DNA from: Stropharia rugosoannulata
Lineage: Eukaryota; Basidiomycota; Agaricomycetes; Agaricales; Strophariaceae
DNA: 64,000 nucleotides
Direction of reading: 5' to 3'
NCBI GenBank assembly: GCA_028532985.1
Contig: JANCIK010000010.1
Coordinates: forward strand, 1,116,001 to 1,180,000
Within the stretch, counting starts at the first letter, position 1; the number at the start of each line of letters is the position of its first letter. The notes beneath the pieces were generated by a model. That model did not search any database. It was not told the origin of the DNA and saw only the letters and a program-made list of their open reading frames with translations. The translations under genes and the position numbers were made by a program. Positions 60,438 through 64,000 of the stretch are shown here, one piece after another.

Positions 60438-61433
60438 ATGCCAATGGATTCATGGAAACCTAAGAGATTGGGTACATTTAGAGGTCTTATTCCAGGACGT
60501 CCGTCCAGAGCCCACAGAATCGTTACGTTCCATCCCGAACTATTCATGCTCTATGGCCAACACATGATTGACTTGTCGGGGAAGACAAACATGAACATTA
60601 CTATCGAAGAGTCTAGAAACCCTGAAGTATGCCGAATACCTTACAAGTACAGGGCACCGGGAAAACATATGCACTCCAAGCGTGAAGCTATACCCCCGAA
60701 TAGTAGAGGCTTTTTCTACTATCACAAACCCATCGACAAGCCAGACATCTCTGGGCAAATAAGATTTCGTATATGCGACGGCCCAGCTCAATTTGACCAG
60801 GGTCACGATCTATGCACCGATATTCCCAGTGTTCCTTGGGCGATACATCTAAGGAAAATCATTCAACACTACGGGTCTCTGACTACCCCTCTCCTTCAAG
60901 ACAAGCTTATAGACAGAAGCTTATTAGAGGACGTGCGCAAGCTTGGAACGTCTCCTAGAGACAGAGCGCACCTCTACACTCTTTCTGATCCCTTCGTTCT
61001 CGACCTGAATGCATCAAACCAAGTTTTTACGTTTGCGACACGTGAAAGGCTAGTGGATTACAGACTGGCAGCACTATTCACCGATCAATCTAAGTCGTCT
61101 TCTTTATTGCGACCACTGCAAGGTAACCTTAGGACCCACTATTCCGTTCTACTCTAACCTGTTCTTTATTGTGTTTCAGGAGTTATAAAGGCGCGCTTTG
61201 AACTATCAACGCTTCCAGAACATTCAGATCAGCCCACATTAGTCGTCCGGACTTTGGATATCTTGAGGCCTCTTAGATTTATTGATCAAAGCTATTGCGG
61301 CAGGCTGTTGCTACCTACGCCAGGTCTTCTCGTTTCCCACTTCAATAGGAAGGGTCAAAAGGTTCATTGGGCGAAGCCTCTCAAGCAAATCGATCCGCAA
61401 TGCCTCGTCGGCCTACCTGGTGTTGATCCATGA
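60438..61433 (+). CDS. Unknown protein, 312 aa
   Basis: Two exons, 60438-61122 and 61180-61433, join in frame. An in-frame ATG at 60408 exists, but it lies next to a likely acceptor site, so 60438 was chosen. The protein starts MPMDSWKPKR and is rich in Arg, Pro and Leu, with no signal peptide or membrane segment. No motif is recognised. The segments NITIEESRNPEVCRIPY and LPTPGLLVSHFNRKGQ look like ordered beta-containing regions. It is divergently paired with the 2-oxoglutarate oxygenase. It might be a conserved fungal family without a name; a database search is needed to say. Confidence 0.65.
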
Positions 61434-62914
61434 TACTCAAGTTCATCGTATTCACATGTCATGGATTTACCAATAATCTATTCCTAAACATGCACGACAC
61501 CTATGCACCCAAAGGACGTATCATTCGAGTCACAACTCTAGGCTCAAAAGCCGTGGAATCTTGGCTGGCTCGATTAGAGTGCTGCTTGTTTTTTTAACTA
61601 TCGATACCGCTCTCCAAGGACCACCATGTCTATGCGAACTGTAGTGGCGTATCGTAGCCGAATGTTCTAAGAAGTCAAATCCTTGAAATCCGAAGCCCAT
61701 TACCGCACTTCAAGTTCTGTCGATCAATCTTTGTACGAGTCCAGCAAACTTGCTTCAACCAATGATATTTATAGAACACTTCGTAACAAGCTATCCGTGC
61801 AGACTCCAAAGCTTACAGCTGGCCTCTAGTGTGTACGCGATTTGTATTCTATTTCATTCAAATATAAACAAAATGAAGAAACACGCCATCGTTGCCAAGT
61901 GTTGCCACAACGTATGGTAATCCGTGCCTTGGAGATAGGTTTTTATGATGCACCCCGCGGATGCGGAGGATGGCATGCCCCCGACGAACTGACGTAGATG
62001 CGACGGGACGTATGTACACGAAGGAAGCCGAAAATCACCTTTAGTACGCTGTGCTTTCTGTAGGTGGCGCAGAAAATAACGTACTGGAACAACTGGTGAC
62101 GAACTGTGACGAGCTAGGTTTTCGGAGAAAATCCATCCTATAAATGCGCAATTTTACAACTTCGGCCGTTGGACAATCGCACACGACCGTCTGTGGGTTC
62201 GAACGCCGGGGCAGAAGTCTAAGCTTAAGGCGTATACGCTATGGGCTCCTTTGTAGTTCAACGGGTAAGTGATATCGAATGGTAGAACTGAGAACGATAC
62301 TACTACTATGGACTCGCATGGCGTGCCTCTACTCAACCTCTGCTCCTCTTCTGGGTTGTGAGTCTCGAAGTGTTCCAAATGGTACACTCCGTTGACGAGC
62401 AAAATGCTTGGTTGAATCTCCTTTCGCCGACTTATCGACTACTTACACATGGTGCGCTATGGTGCGGCCATCGTTTTACTTGGATCGACAGTGACTTTTC
62501 CTCCATACATGCAGTCGGGGTATTAGCCAAGGGTTTTTGTATCAGTCTATCAGAGTGCAAAATGCGGCCAAATGACAGGCATCGTATAGTGAGTTGACGC
62601 AGATATCTATATTGAATATCCTTTGGTCGAATCAATTGAACTACATATCAGTTGCCACAGGTTGCCACCTGTGATGGGCGAGCCAAGACCCTCCTAAGAA
62701 GCGGTGCCACATGCATATGTACGTATGGCCCCATCGTGTTATGGTAGAGTTCCATTCGCGACATGTGCACTAATGCTTGTGCGGATTGCACAAGCAATCT
62801 CCTCAAGCGCCAGAATGAGACCTTCAGGCCCTCACACGAAAGATAAAAGGCTGCTCTCAATACATTTTCTCTTCAGCTCCCGCTCGGTTGTCCAAGGTTC
62901 CCTTCGCCCCCAGT
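61434..62914. other. Intergenic, no gene recognised
   Basis: No protein gene was found. Sequences resembling RNA polymerase III boxes occur near 62197 (GGTTCGAA) and 62251 (TAGTTCAACGGG), but in the wrong order for one tRNA. The right end is upstream of the OPT gene. Confidence 0.4.
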
Positions 62915-64000
62915 ATGGCACCCGCACCTGATGTCGAACGGAAGTCTTCCACCTACAGTGACGAGAAGGTAGATGAGAAGTTCGATTCAGGGGATGAGGT
63001 AGTAGGCGAGGTCTTTGACGAATCAAGGGCCATTGATTTGGATGGAGAAGGGAAGGAACGGCCTATTGGTATGTCATTGCCCTTAGTGTTCGTTGAATTT
63101 GTATTCATCGATGCTTTTCAAGTTACGGACATCGACGTCGCCACACGTCTTATATCCCTCGAAGATGATCCAACGTTGCCCATCTATACGTTCCGCATGT
63201 GGTTTTTAGGGATTGGACTATCATGCTTTGGCGCCGTTCTTGGTCAAATTTTCGTTAGTATCCGTTTTATTAAACTACTCCAATTTGCGCTGACATTTTC
63301 ACTGCGCCTAACCAGTACTTCAGACCACAGACGGTCTTTGTGAGCCAGCTTTTCATCCAAATCATTGCCTATATACTGGGACGTGTCCTGGAAGAAGTGA
63401 TTCCGGGACCTGGAAACGAGAATCCTCGATTGGTGACGAAGAATACGCGCTTTTGGCGATTCATGAACCCGGGACCTTTCAGTGAGCGAACGCTACGTTG
63501 TTTTCTCTTCCGCGGTTAACACCGGGACGCACAGACTTAAAGGAACATGTCGCCATCACCATCTTTTCTTCGACAGCTGCTGATTCTGCCCTCGCTATCA
63601 GTATTTTCGCTGCCGATGACCTCTTCTACAACATCCAGCCGAATGTTGCTGTCGGCATCTTCACTTTGATCGGCTCCCAGCTTCTGGGATATGGCTTGGG
63701 AGGTGAGATAATCAAGATCTTTCATTACTCGTTGCTCACGTCGCATTGCACAAAGGTCTCATGCGTTCCTTCCTTGTGTATCCAACCTATATCGTGTTCC
63801 CCAATCTACTCCCTACCGTGCAGCTTTTCGATGCTTTACACAGAGGCAAGAAGATATTCATGCAGAAGAAACGTGTCAAATTCTTCTGGTTCGTTTTCAT
63901 TGGTATCTTTGTTTGGGAATGGTTCCCAGAGTATATCGCTCCGTGAGTCCTCTGACATTCGGTGAAGAAGTTCCTGAGGGCTTAATGGGATATTTTAGTA
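62915..64000 (+). CDS. Oligopeptide transporter, OPT family (5' part, truncated by window end)
   Basis: Exons 62915-63068, 63123-63253, 63316-63481, 63535-63702 and 63756-63942 join in frame, and a further acceptor lies at about 63998. An acidic cytosolic tail of about 50 aa leads to the OPT core: EDDPTLPIYTFRMWFLGIGL, the FNPGPF-like RFMNPGPF, then LKEHVAITIFSSTAADSALA. Helices with GSQLLGYGLGG, FPNLLPTVQLF and EWFPEYIAP follow. These are standard OPT signatures (Opt1/Isp4 group), proton-coupled plasma membrane importers of small peptides. The 3' part lies beyond 64000, so length and integrity cannot be judged. The start is the first ATG in the open frame. Confidence 0.93.

Noticed and set aside
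62160..62300. tRNA gene
   Set aside because: Box-like sequences are in reversed order, and neither T-arm nor acceptor stem can be paired.
1..64000. CRISPR array, bacterial operons or prophage
   Set aside because: Spliceosomal introns and basidiomycete families throughout; no regularly spaced repeat/spacer array was seen.

Overview
This is a fungal chromosome segment. Short introns (about 50-60 nt, GT..AG) crowd most genes, and the protein families present are typical of mushroom-forming basidiomycetes (Agaricomycetes): a class I hydrophobin, NB-TPR NLR proteins, a DUF6533-type seven-helix membrane protein, F-box proteins and an OPT peptide transporter. No species can be named from the sequence alone. 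All exon joins were made by hand translation, not by transcript data.

Layout. 1-23 kb is an accessory, repeat-dominated block. A diverged, apparently non-coding repeat family occurs in three tracts (about 1-8 kb, 13.7-17.35 kb and 21.2-22.9 kb) that alternate with two paralogous minus-strand NLR genes, giving the order repeat-NLR-repeat-NLR-repeat. Three hAT-like non-autonomous DNA transposons with inverted repeats and 7-8 bp target duplications lie here (2066-2866, 5213-6170, 10764-12169). The third sits inside the nucleotide-binding region of the first NLR. Removing it with one copy of the target duplication restores a frame collinear with the intact second NLR.

23.5-34 kb holds small lineage-type genes: a hydrophobin, a secreted His-rich protein with protein-kinase-like motifs, two distantly related paralogues of unknown function, one unassigned single-exon gene and a DUF6533-type membrane protein. 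34.8-43.5 kb carries an F-box protein, a 13-exon MFS transporter and a 13-exon Baeyer-Villiger/FMO-type flavin monooxygenase; the last two are neighbours on the same strand and could be a small transport/oxidation pair.

44-64 kb is a more conserved, housekeeping-like block: an FHA-domain Ser/Thr kinase of the Chk2/Cds1 type head-to-head with the spindle-checkpoint protein Bub3, two converging F-box-type genes, a C12-family ubiquitin hydrolase, a type II membrane fucosyltransferase-like protein with a degenerate C-terminal duplicate nearby, a 2-oxoglutarate/Fe(II) oxygenase sharing a divergent promoter with an unknown gene, and the 5' part of an oligopeptide transporter that runs off the window.

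The best candidate for something new is the NLR/repeat/transposon block at 9-23 kb, an innate-immunity-like locus caught in duplication and transposon disruption. The secreted kinase-like protein at 25 kb is second.
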